This document shows positions 14,785 to 15,236 of a stretch of DNA of 15,236 bases, one piece after another. The stretch covers positions 1 through 15,236 of the forward strand of contig JAOAPG010000160.1 of assembly GCA_025462785.1 (NCBI GenBank). The letters are read 5' to 3'. Source of the DNA: Acidobacteriaceae bacterium. Its GTDB lineage: Bacteria; Acidobacteriota; Terriglobia; Terriglobales; Acidobacteriaceae. Made by a program: the position numbers and the translations under genes. Position 1 is the stretch's first letter. Each line of letters opens with the position of its first letter. The notes under the pieces were generated by a model, which saw only the letters and a list, made by a program, of their open reading frames with translations, was not told where the DNA came from and searched no databases.

Positions 14785-15236
14785 CACCGATGACGGCCAA
14801 AGATTCCACGAACGCTTCCCCCCGAGAAAGCTTTTACCTCGGTGAGCCGGTTTCCGTGGTTGGCGTTTGCGTTGACGAAGAAATGTGGCGTTTTCTGGGT
14901 CTGTTTGCAGACTCGACCGGATTGATCCAACTACGGGCTCGAGTCGGAGACTACCGTAGCGCTCAGGATCAAGATGCAGTCTTGGAATACGTTGGCAATC
15001 CCGCCCCGGATATTTGCCTAGTTGATTTTGACAAGGATCGCCGGAGCGCGGCGATTGTGGCAGAGCGCATTCACAGCGGCCTTCCAGACACGGCGGTGTT
15101 TGCCGTGTCATCGCAAACGCATCCGGATGCAATTCTTGAGGCCATGCGCTCGGGCTGCGGGGAATACCTGGTCAAGCCCCTCGATCGCGAGCAGTTGGTC
15201 AAAGCCGTGGCGCGAATCGGAGCCCGAAGGAAGGAA
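14781..15236 (+). CDS. cpaE: CpaE/TadZ localisation ATPase, N-terminal part only
   Basis: The reading frame starts at ATG 14781, overlapping the cpaC stop by ATGA, and is open for 152 codons to the right edge. GGAG lies 5 nt before the start. The visible part is a receiver-like domain (about 23-145), as at the N-terminus of CpaE/TadZ; the MinD/ParA-type ATPase domain would follow outside the window. These proteins place the Tad machine at its site in the cell. Residues in receiver-type positions are D32/E33, D82 (CLVDFD), S110 and K132 before P133, so the phosphoacceptor set looks complete. A stand-alone response regulator cannot be excluded from this fragment, but position after cpaC strongly favours CpaE. 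Confidence 0.85.
   Translation, partial: MTPMTAKDSTNASPRESFYLGEPVSVVGVCVDEEMWRFLGLFADSTGLIQLRARVGDYRSAQDQDAVLEYVGNPAPDICLVDFDKDRRSAAIVAERIHSGLPDTAVFAVSSQTHPDAILEAMRSGCGEYLVKPLDREQLVKAVARIGARRKE

Noticed and set aside
1..15236. CRISPR arrays, tRNA or rRNA genes, insertion sequences
   Set aside because: No regularly spaced repeats, no RNA gene signatures and no transposase-like frame were seen in the window.

Overview
The window looks like a chromosomal stretch from a Gram-negative bacterium, most likely an Acidobacteriota member. That assignment is an inference from overall style: moderately high GC, a sigma-54 enhancer-binding regulator beside a Tad locus, and runs of large GT-C-type membrane proteins. 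No rRNA, tRNA or phylogenetic marker gene is present to settle it. A secretin gene shows that the cell has an outer membrane. The window is mainly a Tad/Flp (tight adherence, type IVc) pilus locus interrupted by about 9 kb of integral-membrane glycosyltransferase-like genes.

Layout. On the minus strand at the left edge, a TadE-like pseudopilin gene (running off the window) lies 10 nt downstream of a NtrC-type sigma-54 activator gene whose receiver domain lacks the phosphoacceptor Asp. Divergently, behind a near-perfect -24/-12 sigma-54 promoter at 2443-2457, come five plus-strand genes (2469-9705). They encode a polytopic membrane protein, a small Trp-rich membrane-anchored protein of unknown function, two ArnT/PMT-like GT-C proteins, and a second polytopic protein paralogous to the first. 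A probable intrinsic terminator follows at 9780-9807. Convergent to these, on the minus strand, is a GT87/DUF2029-type membrane mannosyltransferase-like gene with an extended -10 promoter almost touching its start codon.

From about 11.2 kb onward lies the core Tad operon on the plus strand. It has two inverted repeats that look like enhancer sites, a second sigma-54 promoter (11383-11397), two tandemly duplicated Flp pilin genes each with its own copied leader, and an 8-bp GC hairpin. After these come cpaA/tadV (prepilin peptidase), cpaB/rcpC, cpaC/rcpA (secretin) and the 5' part of cpaE/tadZ at the right edge. cpaB/cpaC and cpaC/cpaE overlap by ATGA, so they are translationally coupled.

How it fits together (inference): the sigma-54 activator at the left would switch on both sigma-54 promoters, making pilins and their assembly machinery together with a membrane glycosyltransferase set. 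The latter could glycosylate pilin or make a surface glycan that works with the pilus. The most interesting points are the paired sigma-54 promoters with putative enhancer sites, the degenerate receiver on the activator, the pilin/leader duplication, the pilin-proximal hairpin, a possible ACG start for cpaB, and the little-known GT-C gene set embedded in the locus.
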